64,000 bases of DNA. It comes from Hirudinaria manillensis (Eukaryota > Annelida > Clitellata > Hirudinida > Hirudinidae). Shown here one piece after another: positions 47,782 through 61,028 of the stretch. A program made the translations under genes and the position numbers. The notes beneath the pieces were generated by a model that was not told the DNA's origin, searched no databases, and saw only the letters and a list, made by a program, of their open reading frames with translations. How positions within the stretch are numbered: position 1 is the first letter of the stretch; each line of letters starts with the position of its first letter. The stretch spans positions 7,870,701 to 7,934,700 of the forward strand of contig CM067535.1 in NCBI GenBank assembly GCA_034509925.1. The letters are read 5' to 3'.

Positions 47782-49386
47782 ATGGATCGTTTATTTGAGG
47801 AGTGCTTGAAGTTTGGAGAAAATATATCCGTTCGAGGCGTTCCTAGGGCCATCAGATCCAAGATGCTACCTTTGAGAATTATGTGGATTTGTGCCGTATT
47901 TATAAGCACATTGGTCCTGGCTTGGCAATTGGGCACGCTGTTCACCAAATTTTATTCATACCCCCATAAAACTTTCTTCGAAGATTCGAACTATCCAAAT
48001 GTTTTCCCGGTTATTAATATCTGCAATTTACACCCCAAGACGTCAGGAATAAACTATAATGAACTCCTTACTGAAGAAGAATTTCGAAACAAAATTGATG
48101 CATTGATGTCTGACATTCCTGAGTCGACATTTAGAGCTCTTTATCCAGATTACGACGATTACAAGGATCTCATGGAAAACATGGTTGGTTTATATTTTAA
48201 TTCTCTCCCCAAATATCCTTCGGACAACCAGACCATTCCTCTTCTTACCAGTTACAAAATGTGGGATACTTCAGGTGAAGTGATTCGAAATAATAATTGC
48301 TATTTCGATAAAACTCTTTTTTGGGATGTCATCTATTACAAATGTTACTCTTTTAGAGTCGCACCATCTTGCTCTGATATGATTAATAAGTTAACCATGA
48401 TAATTTACACGAATTCCTTGTTTGACGTTCAAGATAAATTCAGAGAAGATTTCATGAATGTTGAAGCAAAGGGAATAAAAATAATTTTGAGCCACCCAGA
48501 CGTAGTCGATGACATTTCATATGGATTTAACGTTGGATCCGGCACAGACAACATGATCAATATGAAGATAATCTTTAAAACGAGGCTAGGAAAGCCTTAT
48601 AATACAAACGGCTGCCATAAAAGCATGTTTCTGGATAATTCAGCCGTTGACCGCTACACTTACATGTCTTGCGTGGGTGATTGCGTGCAAAAGGCTGTTT
48701 TGGAAAGATGCCAATGTGTCAGCTCTGATTGTTACCTTCCTCGATACCTTCAGCACCACAAAGTATGCGGCAACACCTCGCTAGTTTATCGTTGGAGTAC
48801 ATTGAACCGATCCCAAGAAAACTCCCTTCTTTTGAAAGCTGCCTCGGAAATGATTTGTAAAGACCTGACTACCAACCAGGACCTGTATAATTTATGTGAG
48901 GACACTTGTCAACAGCCTTGCGATGAAAATTATTACGATGTTTCAATTCGTAGCATGGTTGACTGGCCCCATGTTTCATATTATTTGGATTTCTTCGTAA
49001 AATTTGTGGAGCCCTACATGAACGAAAGTGAAGACACTGCTAGCTATTTTAAAGAGTTTCAGAGAAAAATTGATGAGTTTCGCCAGAAGCTCATCCCGTT
49101 GAACAACTTGACTCACTTTTTCGAAAGATCTTCGGTTCTAAAGTCTAACTTTTTGCAGGTTTCCTTCCAGTTCAGTCAAGCGAATCCTGTTGTCATAAGT
49201 GATTATCCAGAGTACACTTGGGAGTCCATGCTCAGCTTCATTGGTGGCTCTTTCAGCTTGTGGCTTGGAATAACTATTATGACAGCTGTGGAATTATTGG
49301 AGTTTTGTATAAATATCGGTCTAATTATTAAAAACAGCATGTGGCCCCCAAAAGCGATTAATGCCGACCTTAAATTACCTATTTAA
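47782..49386 (+). CDS. DEG/ENaC/ASIC-family cation channel subunit
   Basis: A single-exon frame of 534 residues, the usual family length. Order: short cytoplasmic N-terminus; TM1 near residues 34-56 (IMWICAVFISTLVLAWQLGT); a long extracellular loop opening with YPNVFPVINICN and containing the Cys-rich CVGDCV, ERCQC, SDCYLP and CEDTCQQPC; DYPEYTWESMLSFIGG before TM2; and the pore segment LWLGITIMTAVELLEF. The family forms trimeric sodium channels gated by acid, peptides, bile acids or mechanical force; the ligand here is unknown. Two hallmark positions differ. The gating His-Gly of the N-terminus is Arg18-Gly19 (SVRGVP), and the GxS filter is Gly496-Ile-Thr498. The start is the first ATG; the frame is open about 40 bp further upstream without one. 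Confidence 0.92.
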   Translation: MDRLFEECLKFGENISVRGVPRAIRSKMLPLRIMWICAVFISTLVLAWQLGTLFTKFYSYPHKTFFEDSNYPNVFPVINICNLHPKTSGINYNELLTEEEFRNKIDALMSDIPESTFRALYPDYDDYKDLMENMVGLYFNSLPKYPSDNQTIPLLTSYKMWDTSGEVIRNNNCYFDKTLFWDVIYYKCYSFRVAPSCSDMINKLTMIIYTNSLFDVQDKFREDFMNVEAKGIKIILSHPDVVDDISYGFNVGSGTDNMINMKIIFKTRLGKPYNTNGCHKSMFLDNSAVDRYTYMSCVGDCVQKAVLERCQCVSSDCYLPRYLQHHKVCGNTSLVYRWSTLNRSQENSLLLKAASEMICKDLTTNQDLYNLCEDTCQQPCDENYYDVSIRSMVDWPHVSYYLDFFVKFVEPYMNESEDTASYFKEFQRKIDEFRQKLIPLNNLTHFFERSSVLKSNFLQVSFQFSQANPVVISDYPEYTWESMLSFIGGSFSLWLGITIMTAVELLEFCINIGLIIKNSMWPPKAINADLKLPI

Positions 49387-50164
49387 ATATTTTACTGTTT
49401 TATTTTTTAAATTAATCTCTCGGAAGTTACTCTTGTCCTTTCTTTACATGTTGCTCATGTTGCTTTTTTTTCTATTTAGTAACCGTGATCTATCTTCCGC
49501 ATTCATAAAATGTAAACTTGCATAAAACTCTCAGACGAAAAAATACTACTCTGTGTGAAGCAAATCTTTAGAAAACCATTTCCAGGCTGGAACTCTTATG
49601 TGTTCTATAAAACGATGTTTTCTATTAATTATGGTGTCATAGGTGGAAAAGCGTTTTAAACTTTAAAAGAATCTTAATCCTTGCTTATATTAAATTAATG
49701 TAAATTTGAAGACATTGCTTTCTTTCCAGTTTTTGAGAGATTTGAAATTAAACAAACATTTACAAAGATTGTATGGTTTATCGCTAATTAAATCCGTCAG
49801 TTTTATAACTAAATTTATTAGCTCCATTATTCTTACCAGTCATTAAAACTCGCTTTTAGTGTTTGTGCAACACTTTGATGGGCGTAAGTTTCAAAGAGAC
49901 CTTTCTGCAAACTTGTGGACATATTGGGCTTGGATGAGAAGTTATTGTCTTAGTATGCAGTTTTTAGTTATTGATTATTAATTGGCCGCTCCGATAAAGT
50001 TAGGTACCCAGGTTTTGGACCTTTGAGGTGGTCTTATGACTTGACGGATATAAACATTATTGGTATGTTTACGAATCTAGAAAGACTCAAATAAGTCGTT
50101 GACGTCTGCTGGGTTCTGGATGATAATATTTGACGGTAACATCAATTTTTCGTAACCTCTTTTA
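49387..50164. other. Intergenic region between channel gene and VPS35L
   Basis: AT-rich, no supported gene; should contain the 3' UTR of the channel and the VPS35L promoter. Confidence 0.5.
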
Positions 50165-53100
50165 ATGGATTGGAAACCCAGACCACGAAAATATGATTTG
50201 GAAAGACATCGATTAAATCATCTTCATCGGGAGGATGTTCATAGTCACCCTCTCGAGACTTCCTTACCTCCCAAAACATTGGCAACGTCCTCGAAATTCG
50301 AGACTGCGCTTGTGAAAAATAATTCCATCCCTAAAATAATCCATCAAAAGTCACAATTTGAAGATCCTCTGAGCAGGTTTGCAGCTGAGGCTTCAATTCA
50401 GATTGACGAAAAAGTGAATAGCAAAAAGAAGACTTCACTTGATCTTGTGAATGATCTTGGCAGTTATTCTACTTCCAATGATGGGAAGCTCACAAAAGGT
50501 TCTTGTTTTCTCTCAAGTTCTTTTTGGAAATAGATTGTGATTGTCTGAGATGCTTAATGTGCTTGTATGGGTCATGTGCTGCATCTGTATTATTTGTAAC
50601 TATTAAGTAATTACTTAGACTTTTTACATATCATGATTTCCTAATGATTAAAGTATGTTTAATAATTTATATTTTGATTAACATCTCAGATGATGGTGAT
50701 GATGATGGATTTGAATTGTGGTCACAAAAGCAGTCTCAAATACTTTCAACTTTCACAACATCACAAAAACTATCTCTTGTTGCTTTGTCATCCAACAAAC
50801 GAGAGGTTGCTACCAAATCCTTGCCAACATCAATATCTGAAAAGGTAGTTTTTCAATTAAATTACAATTAAATTACAAATGGTTAATTATACACATCATA
50901 GTTTGGCACATTTTTCCACAAAGATGTTAGCACAAAGAGATAATCCAAGATTCACATTCTTAGTTCAAATGTTTTAATATCAACCATGCAATTGAATTGC
51001 ATTTAAGTTTTTATTGAAAGCAGTCCCAATTTCTCATCAGAACTTATTGTGTTTGAGTTTTCATAATTCTTTTAAGTGCCACACAAATATAATGTTGTTC
51101 TGTGCCACCTCAATTATCTCAATTAAATTATTTATTGGTTTCCCACTTAACAGACAGATTCCCTATTAAGCATGATTAATTAAAATTAAATTATGTTTGT
51201 TTAATAACCATTTAAATTCCAGGTTAGGACAAGACTGGAGCAGTTGGACGAACTCGAGGAAGGCTTTGAACATGAAACGTTGACTTTGACCCAAGAGGAG
51301 TACGTGAACCACATCAATAAGTTGGGAAGCTCATTGGCTGCAGCCTGGAGAGAGGATCAGAGAGTGAAGACCCTGAAGATAGCTATTCAGGTATGCAAAA
51401 GGTTCTAAATATAATAACTTAGTTGTGTCCAAAGTACTATTGATACGTTATTGTTATTAACTGATGGATTAATATTAATAATAATTGACTGGTATTATTT
51501 TGGAAGGTAAACAAGTGCTTTTCATTTATAATTCTTTGCAAGAACAATTTCTTGTATCATTTTATATTGTTGGCATATTCTAAGGGACATTACCTTGCAT
51601 TTAAAGATTTTTAGAAAGATTTGATTAAATGTATCTAGCTAACTTAACATTATCATTTTACCCATATTTATCAATTATTCCATTATTATTTTATTTAAAA
51701 TCGTTAAAAGTGTGCCAAGCTCTTGGGCGATACCTCTTCAAAGCAATTCTATCCGAGCAAGTTCGTCATAATCACTGAAATTCTGGACAACTTCGGACAC
51801 CTGGTTTTTGAGAGACTTCTTGAGAAGGCCTTGCAGTCATCGTCGTCTGGTCAAAGGCACGTCATATCCGTGGCTGATATAGATCCCGAAATGGTTGGTA
51901 TTCGGATGGCGACATTATGTTTTTAAGATTGTTAGTGAATTTGAACTTCTGGCTTATAAATTCAGATTTTATTTTTAAAGTCAACTGAAATAATAAACTT
52001 TTTAAATTAAAAAGATTTCAGACACGGCCAAGGAGACATGTCGTAATTGGTTTTACAAGATTGCATCCATCAGGGAGTTACTTCCTCGTGTTTACATCGA
52101 GGCGAGTCTTCTCAGGTGTTTCGATTTCCTGGAACGAGGGGCTGCCGAGCTCGCCCTGGAAAGACTCGTCGGGGCCTCTCGCGGCGCTGCCGAACCCCTG
52201 GTCTCCGCTTACTTGAGGTGTTATTTGGCTCGGGCCGGAGAATCGCTTTCTGTCCTTCGGACGACCGCAAAGCAGGGATCGACGAAAAGGGCTCCTCCGT
52301 CGATCCGCACATCTGCCGGTTCGAGTGCTTTTCCTCTGTCCAGTTCAGAATTCACTCCGACATCCCATTTACTCAAATCTTTGAGAGACACCGTCGCCGG
52401 CCTATGTTCTCCTGCGTTCCGTTCAGAACTGGCGAGTAAGATCAAGTGCAGAGATTCGGAAACCGACCTGTTGAGGTGTTTCGGTCCTGCCGTGGAGTGG
52501 ATGGTGAGGTGTCTGGCCAGGTGCGTGGTAACCCGAGGTCTCAGTTTCGAAGAATTCGACGCGTTGTTCCGGTTGAGCGACCGATGCAAGGACCACGACG
52601 TGAAGTCTCTGATCGTCGGGTGTCTGATCGATCGATTGCCACATTCCTACGTTAGCGAGAGGGCGACCGAGATCAGGAGAATGATTTCGGAACTGGAAAG
52701 AGAAGATGAAGAAATGTGAGTCGAAATTATAAGTCAAGATTAAGTCGCCATGTTTAACAAATTCTAATGTTTTGATCAGATCGTGTCGGATCAGATGTTG
52801 TCACGTGTTGTCGTGAAGTCATTTTTGAATGACTAATGGGATTGCATTTTTGCCGTGTGTTCACATTATCAATACATTTTTTAATATTTTTAAGAAGTAT
52901 TTGTTGCAAAACGCAACTTAATTCATCTAAAATTTGTTTTTTTCCTTCAAGTTCCTACTTGTATGCTCGTCTCGGCTCGTCTTTGGCCAAAGGTTCGGAT
53001 CCGCCCGAAGACGAGCGACGTCAGTTGTTGAACGACGTCTGGAGGTCCGTGGCCTCTTTCGAGAGGCCGAGGGACTACGCAAGGTGCGCCGAGGTCTGGT

Positions 53101-55548
53101 CGTCCTTTGTGTCTCGACACTTCGGAAGGAGGGAGGCCAACGCCGTCATGGGGGACGTCGTCTCGAAACTGTCGCCCGATCGGGCCTTCGAGGCAGAGCA
53201 GTGGTCGCTGGGGACCATCGCGGGGAATCTCGTGCGATGTCCGAAGTTGCCTCTGACCGAACTTCTGGCTCTCTCGAACTTCCTGCCCTTCCTTGACCTC
53301 ATGGAGGGCGAGACCAAGGTGGGTGTGCGGGATTTTTGAATTAAATGGTTTAAAGTTTAGATTTTTCTTTAGATTCTTTGGGTTAATTTTTAATTTGGAC
53401 CTTTTTATTTAATAAAATTTTCTTTCTAAAATAGCCTTTATGCATTAGGCATGCATGTTGACATAAGTAATGGTGGCATTATTATTTTTCTGAACCATTT
53501 CTAGTTCATATTACCAAATATACATACGTATACCTGCCATTATAAAAGCAGCTTTTTATCATATTTATTGCATTCTTTATATTGTACAAAATAATCTAAC
53601 CTTAATTCTGTTGATCTGACTCGACACTTGTTCATTACAGGCATCAGTTTGCAAGGACATCCTGAGAAAATACTCCGAAAAGGTGCAAGAATCCAGATTG
53701 GTGGAAGGTTCAGAGATGATGGTCTTGTCTGACCCCGTGGTCATCCACACCTTCATGACCCTCTGCAAACACCTCCACGAACAGGTGTCCGCCGTTTCCG
53801 TTGACGACGAGGTTCGTGGACTTTGATTGGTGGGCTATTGATTAGCAATTCGATTTGGTTCTGTTCGAGTTACAGAGTGAAGTGAGCAACAATAAAGGTG
53901 CATTTGCAATTAATTAATAATATAAAAGTAAATATCATAATAAATGATGTAATACAAATTAAGGAAGTGATCAATCTTATAAATAAAATATTGCAATTTT
54001 CAGCTATAAAAATTATAGCGAATAAACTAGAAAAATTTGAAATGTTGCAATTGTTTTTTTTTTTATTAAATTATCGCTCAATTTTAAGAGCACGAGGTCG
54101 TGATTGACCTGAATATAAATAGTAAATGAATATCATAAAATAATTATCCAAGCCGTTGACCAAATTCTCTCGCAGGTGCGACTCATAGGACAGCTAATCG
54201 GCGACTTCATAGGAACGGTTCGAAAGGAGAGCAATTCCTCTCAGCTGCAGTTCTACGTCGAGTGTCGATCGAGTTTTTGCAACATCGACCCCGTACTCAT
54301 GGGTTTGGTCCACAGGGTCAACAAGCTGGCCATGAACAAGGAGGTGTCCGTCACAGGTCAGGAAGGGTCATTTCTGAGGGCCTGCAGTGCCTACTGCTTC
54401 ATCACTATACCGTCCCTCAACGGAGTCTTCCACAGGCTCAACTTGTACCTCATCTCCGGCTCGATCGCCCTCCAGAACGGATGCATTTCGCAAGCAGATT
54501 CGTTCTTCTCGTCTGCCATCAATCTCATCACTGAAGTGCCAGGGTTTGTTGTTTGGATTGCATTGATTCAGTCGATTACCATACAATTAGTATGTTGGTA
54601 TACTAGTATATTACTATACTAATTTTGTAAACGCTAATATCAATTAAACAACTTACTAAATAGTATACTAGTATATTGATATACTGATTTAGTATATCTT
54701 ACTAAATAGTATTTTAGCATAGTAGTAGCTTAGTGCTTACTAAGTAGCATGTCAGTATGTTAATATACTAATTTAGTATACTATATAAACCAATACACCA
54801 AATAATAAGGTTTTGTTTAAATACTGTTTACCATCTTTTTTAACATTATTCATTAAACAATTCATCAATTTTTCTTTTTTATCTTTTTCAAAAGTTTGAT
54901 TTACTAATTCTATTGAACTTCAGCCTACTCGAGATGGATGGAAAAGTGGTCCACACGGAAGGAATGTTGGTGGAGTTCGTAAGAAACCTCTGCAGCAGTC
55001 TCCTCCTCCTTCCGGATCCTCCCGATCGTCCGCCCCTCGCCCACTTCAGGGAGTTGCTCTCCAGGATCGAAGCCTACAACTGGGACGAGCGCTCGGATCA
55101 CAAGGTCCACTGCTACTGCAGCGTCGTGCTGTCTCTGACGTCCGAGTCGCAGGCCTGTCTGCCTTACAAAATCTCGGGCGTCGATTCTAACGACGCCCTC
55201 TACGGATCCGATCCGAAATTCCTGGGAGAGGTGTCGAAACTCTCCTCCGACGTCCTGTCCAGAATAGTCCGACATTTCGAAGCATTGGACGGACCTAGGG
55301 CCGCAAACTCGGCAAAGTTCGTCTTTGACCAACTGCTGTGCCATTCCGAGCTGAAGTCGTGCACGTCTTTCTTCAGAAGCGTCTGGCGTTACCTCAATCT
55401 GGGCGACGTGAAGAAGGAAAGATTGAAGGAGGCGACGGACTTCTGCTCCGTTTCTATGAACGTCGCTAAAGTCGTCGAAAGTGTCAAGCAATTGGCAGTC
55501 GAACGACCTCAATACGATAACTTCCTCGCTCTCATGATATCCTTATGA
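50165..55548 (+). CDS. VPS35L: VPS35L, retriever-complex subunit
   Basis: Nine exons, 50165-50498, 50690-50844, 51223-51390, 51711-51893, 52015-52715, 52952-53318, 53641-53811, 54176-54543 and 54924-55548, give 1,023 residues (human about 963). VPS35L is the large solenoid of retriever, which with VPS26C, VPS29 and the CCC complex recycles endosomal cargo (family knowledge). Diagnostic matches include DPLSRFAAEA, RTRLEQLDELEEG, TQEEYVNHI, KQFYPSKFVIITEILD, DTAKETCRNWFYKIASIREL, CAEVW, LSPDRAFE, SNFLPFLDLMEGE, FYVECRSSFCNIDPVLM, ACSAYCFITIPSLNGVF and GVDSNDALYGSDPKFL. Exon 5 has a Ser/Thr-rich insertion (about 52270-52375) relative to the human protein. The acceptor at 52014 (AAAAG) was chosen over the nearby TTTCAG because only it keeps the frame. 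Confidence 0.95.
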
Positions 55549-55640
55549 TGATGATGATGATGCTGATGATGATATTTGAATCCGTGATTACAATGCTCAT
55601 CTAACGTTGTTGTTGGTGATGATGATGATGATGATGATAT
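55543..55640. repeat. (TGA/GAT)n tract starting at the VPS35L stop
   Basis: The stop codon TGA is the first of five consecutive TGA triplets. GAT repeats resume at about 55619. Confidence 0.9.
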
Positions 55641-57809
55641 TAGGATGATGATGAGATTAGTTGTTAATTAATTAATTATTATTAATTAACTTTAATTAAT
55701 TAAGATTTATGTCGTTCATTTCGAGTCAATTTCATGTGCACAACACTGCTTTGAAAAGTAACTCTAAATAAGTATATGTTGTTCTAAATTTGAATGAATT
55801 TGCATATAAATTTGCATACAAATTTGCATATTAATCACACCAGAAAGGTCCCGTATATTTCTAATGACGTCATCTGAAATTACCACCAGTGTTGGGTAAC
55901 GTGGTATCAGTAGACATAAGACTTCAACTCTCTAGGGTTGTGCATATGAGGCTCGTATGTGAACTTATGAGTATTTTTTGGGAGACATTAAAGAAGCACT
56001 GATGGTTTGGACTTTGACCTGGTCCTTGGTTTGTGCTTTTAACGCTGTTTGTTTTATTAGTTAAATATTAAATATCCTTAATTAATGGTCAATTTATAAT
56101 TGTATTATTTCTTCGTTTGACAATTTTCCTTAATTAACTCTTAATTTGTACTTAATTTGCTTAACAGCTTAATTGCTAAATTGTTGCAAAGCTTTCAAAA
56201 GAGTTTTTTTGTCTCTAAAAGCAACTTGCAATGATAAGTCGGTGCCTGTTGAGACCTCCGTGGTTCTACTAATGGCCCCATCGAGTTTTATGATTGTTTG
56301 GTTTGCCACGTTTGGTGCTGTTATAAATTGGGTATAATAATAATAATAATTATTAATTATATAATAATAAATATAATAATAATAATATATTGTCCCATCG
56401 GGTGTGATTGACATTAATCATTTACGATAGTCAGAGGAAGGCAGATTTAACTACTTATTAGGTTTCAAAGCCTTCCCTGTTCAAATCGGTTTTCTGTGCA
56501 GCAATTGAAAAGTATGCAAATCAAGTAGTAACTCAAGTTTAAACTTAGTAAATTTATTGACTCAAGACCAGAGGAAGTAAAACGAAGTAGTGGCCAATAA
56601 TTATTACATGATTGATTGATTGGTTGGTTGGTTGGTTGATTGGTTGATTGATTAACTGCTTGATTGTATGTCAGTCTTATAACTATTAAGAACAATGCAT
56701 GGTATATTCAGGTTTGCGGCGAATCAGCCGTCAGATGATTTTTCTCCCTAAGCCAACGTCTGGGGTCGGTGCTATTAAAACAAATTTATACGAAACTTAT
56801 ACACTTAATTAAGGCTGGTGTGAACTGTTCTGGGTGAGAACATTCAGGGATGGAAACCTGGGTCACCCAAAGGGGAGTCCTATCCACCCTACAACCTACT
56901 TTATTGGCATTGGACCCCATACTCCGTTAATAAATTAACTTTAATTCAGGTCGTCTCGATATTAATCAATGAATTCGCTTTAAGATTATTCGCTTATCTC
57001 TAGAAAAACATCCTATTTGCAGGACGAGTTATTAGCTTTCAAATGCGAAGATTAAAATAAATAAGTAAATAAAATAGATTTAAATAAATAAATAAAATAG
57101 ATTTAAATAAATCAAATAGATTTAAATAAATAAATAAAATTTAGGACAAACTTATCTACTTAATGAGGGTGATATGATATGTTCTGGATAAGAAATTGTG
57201 ATGGTAAACACTTTGTTCAACGTCATTTTCGACGTAGCTAGAGTATCGTCATCATCATCATCATCATCATCTTCATCGTCATCGTCATCATCATTTCAAA
57301 TGTGTGCGCAATAAGCAACATTTAAGCAATTTGTTGTAAAAATGAGTAAAAATCTGGCGATAAACCGTGCACGTGAATGAAACGCTGGTTTGAATCGATG
57401 GAGCTCATCATATCTTCTTCTTAAAGGAAAACATTATCAGCGGTATGAATAACATGTTTTGCTTCAAATGTTTAAATTTTAATTAGTAAATATTTAAATT
57501 TTAAGGATAAATGGATAAATCTGGAATTAAAGTGAGGATTTGCTAATGTCGATGTGTCACTCACTCACTCACATTATCGTCATGATGTGTGTCATCGTAG
57601 GCGTGATCTCCTAATAACAGATGTATCATCACATGTGTCACTGTATCTTTGTTTGTGTTGTTGTTGCCTTGTTCCGCTTGATTGAGTTCGGTAGTTTGCT
57701 TGGCTGTTTTTCAATCACTTAGGTCGCTTCAATCTTTTAAATTATATTCTCTCAGTTTAAGAAGTATTTACTTTAGATATTTAAAATAATTAACTTATTT
57801 TCATTCTAG
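55641..57809. other. Intergenic region between VPS35L and the EF-hand gene
   Basis: AT-rich. It contains a TTGATTGG-type short repeat at 56610-56652, AAAT-rich repeats at about 57055-57140 and an (ATC)n run at 57249-57295. The first exon of the EF-hand gene should be near the right end but was not identified. Confidence 0.5.
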
Positions 57810-59071
57810 AAAAACGAACTTTCGGAAGAACAACTCACAGGTTGATGATACAAAATTTAAAGCAATACAATAAACATACAATTTGTACGAAGACATTTTT
57901 AAAAATTATTTACAAATGTAAAATAAATCAAATAATAATAATAATAACAACAGCAATAATGATAATAACAATAATAGCAACAACACCAACAATAATAACA
58001 ATAATAATAAAGCAATATAATATTAATTAATTAATGATAATATTATTATTATTAATAATTAGTATTAACGAATCACACAAGTTATATAATAATAATTCAA
58101 GTTTCATTCAAGATATAAACAAGTTAACCAATTTATCTGATAAACCCATCTTCTCTCCCCTCCAAAGATTTGAAGGAAGCTTTCGATTTGTACGACAAGA
58201 ACGGAAATGGTCGCATCAGTACCAACGAACTCGGTCTCCTTCTCAGAAGTCTCGGACAGAACCCGACCGAGAACGAGTTGATGATGATGATCAACGAGGT
58301 GGACTCGGATGGTAACTTAAATTCATTTTTAAACTTTTTGTTTTTTAGCTCTTCTTCAAGTCTTCAATAGTTTGCGAGTGAAAACAAGGACAGCATTTCT
58401 GATGCTGTGTTTTGTTGTGTTTTGTTGTATCTAGAAAGTATCTAATATTTTAAGAGAGTATCGAGTATCGAGTATCCTCATTGAATTCACCAGGCAACAA
58501 CTCCACAACAAAACGAATGGCACGAGTCATCTGTTTTAATCTTTTTGGAAGATTTAAATTTTTTAATCGCAAAACTTTTTTTTACAAAACGTCAGAAAAT
58601 GGTCAGGTGGACTTTAACGAGTTCGTGTCCATCATGACACAGCAATCGGCGGAGGCGGAAGACAACATTGAAGAGGAGATGAAGGAGATGATCAGGATAT
58701 TCGACATCGAGGGCAAAGGTTACATCAGCTCCGCTGACCTTGAACTCGTCCTAAAGAGACACGGGTCACTGACGGAACACGACTTTCAGGAAATGTTCAA
58801 AAAGCTCAACCCGACCGGAGATGGAAGGATTCAGTATCAGAGTGAGTGACATTTAATATTAAAAAGAGGAGGATTTAATATTCACATGAATATTTAAAAA
58901 AAGCTATTTAAAAATTATTATTATTATTATTATTATTATTGTTATTGTTGTTATATTATTATTATTATTATATTCTTATTATTGTTATTATTGTTGTTAT
59001 TATATTCTTATTATTGTTGTTATTGTGGTTATTATATTATGTTATATTATTATTATTATTATTAATATTAA

Positions 59072-59125
<54 letters not shown>

Positions 59126-59338
59126 CATTATTATCATTATTAATAGTAATAGTATTGATACAACATTATTATTAGATTTTATGGTTGATCTCTTAATTCC
59201 CACATGTTCGATGATAAGATTGGAATAAAATTATTCCAAATGTTTTCATAAAAATAACATAAAAAATAATTTTAAAAATTAAGTCAAAAAATTCATTTAA
59301 TTTCAGATGTTGCCGATTTTTTCCAAACGAACAAATGA
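57810..59338 (+). CDS. Calmodulin-like EF-hand protein (5' exon missing)
   Basis: Exons 57810-57840, 58168-58311, 58596-58841 and 59307-59338 join in frame to about 150 residues, with only the initial Met exon not located. The start reads [20 protein letters not shown], as in calmodulin. EF1 ([12 protein letters not shown]) and EF2 ([12 protein letters not shown]) have canonical calcium ligands, and [19 protein letters not shown] lies between them. EF3 ([12 protein letters not shown]) and EF4 ([12 protein letters not shown]) have replacements at ligand positions 1, 5 or 12 and probably bind calcium poorly. The C-terminus is [10 protein letters not shown]. It is a calmodulin/troponin-C superfamily member, not true calmodulin, because the second half is too diverged. 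Its target is unknown. Confidence 0.85.
57934..58018. repeat. AAT/AAC-rich trinucleotide tract
   Basis: Imperfect ATA/ACA repeats in intron 1 of the EF-hand gene. Confidence 0.8.
58914..59150. repeat. (ATT)n tract, about 235 bp
   Basis: Long ATT/GTT repeat filling most of the last intron of the EF-hand gene, with an uninterrupted ATT core at about 59071-59125. Confidence 0.95.
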
Positions 59339-61028
59339 AGTTCCATCGAAGGATTTTCGTGAAATTTGTCAGTCGAAAGTCCACACACAACGTTATAAAT
59401 ACGTTATAGATATCGTTAACTTTTTATAAATATATGTTATATGTTATAAATGTCAATATAAATATATTATAATTTATAGTATACTATTTAAATTTAAATT
59501 TATAACATATTATTTAAAATATATTATAATATTGTACTTTTAAAATTTAATAATTTAATATTATAATTTATAATAAATTATAATAGATATACCAATTATT
59601 GTTGTTTATATTTATGAGGGAGATGATTATAAAATGAACAAAGAACAAAGAAAAAAATTCTGAAGCACATTATTTGCCGTTAAATTTACCACGTTTATGA
59701 TTAAATATTTTTAGTTTTTAATTTATTTATTTATTTTAAATGTTTTTAAATTTACATGAACGTAACTAATTATTTATTTATTTATTTATTAATAATTATC
59801 TATTTATACCTATTATTTGAATTATTTTGCAATTTGTGTGATTGAATTTACGTGATTGAATCTCTGGAAATCAAACAGAAACGAAGAACATCCTTGCAAA
59901 AGCATTCAGGAAATGAAAACATTGATTAAAACCGTACATAAGTTGAGGGGGTTTATTAGCTTGTCGCCGATTAATTTTTTGGTTCTAATAATATGTTTAA
60001 TTAATTGTTATTTATTTGTTTAATATAATTAATTAATTGTTATTTATTTAATATAATTAATTAATTGTTGCTTATAAAAATAATAAAATTATCTAATTGT
60101 CGCTCGGTTGTTCAGATATTATTTGTAAAAAAAAAAAGATGGCGCGACGGTAAACTTAAAATGAAATAAATAAATAAATTTTGAAATAAATAAATAAATA
60201 ATTTTTAAAATAAATAAATTTTAAAATAAATTATAAAATAAATAAATAAATAAATTTTAAATAAATCTGAGAGAATGTTCTTAAAAAAATATTTTACTTC
60301 GCTCCAACGTCTGAGAAAAGAAACAAGAAAATGTCTTCAATTTCAAGGAAGTCGTCCTTTGAAATTGCATTTGAAAGGCAGACTTCCACGTCCGTTATCA
60401 CTGGAAAGCTAGGTTTCCGTATTCATTATCATCTCATACTACTATCATCATCACGTGCTGATATCATTGCATTCTTAGGGACTGTCAATGATATCACAAC
60501 AATTCAGTTCAGAAATTAGGACTTAATTAGACACATACTTCAAAGTAATTATTGTTGTTGTTCATATCTGATTAATAATTTATGATAACATGTTATTATA
60601 TACAACATTAGTTATTTAATATTCTTTAATATTTTAAAAAATCTATTTATTAATATTACATGCTCATCTGCATTTACTTATCCAAAATATAACTTTAACA
60701 CAGTCCCATATAAGACTGTAATACCATCGTAAGACCATCTCTAAAGATATTATGATAACCTATTGTAATATAATATAATTTTTATTTTATTTATTTATTT
60801 ATTATTTTATCTTTTATAATAATATAAAGTAATTCACGACATTCGATCGTTTAATAAGGCAATTAAAAATTGAAAGCATCTCAAGTAGGACTTGCGATGA
60901 CGAATCATTGACAAAGACATTGTACCGGATGACCTTTCATTCTACTAAGAACCTGGTTAGCGGTTAGCATTTCGAAATTCCACAATACCAACACGCAATA
61001 CAATCACATCTGCGAGAATATGCGACAA
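59339..61028. other. AT-rich intergenic region
   Basis: No supported gene. It includes (TTTA/AAAT)n tracts at about 59721-59800 and 60158-60262. The open stretch at 60331-60519 has no supporting splice or family evidence. Confidence 0.5.

Noticed and set aside
54925-55512. Minus-strand frame of 195 codons
   Set aside because: Antisense to the last VPS35L exon; sense translation is a clear family match.
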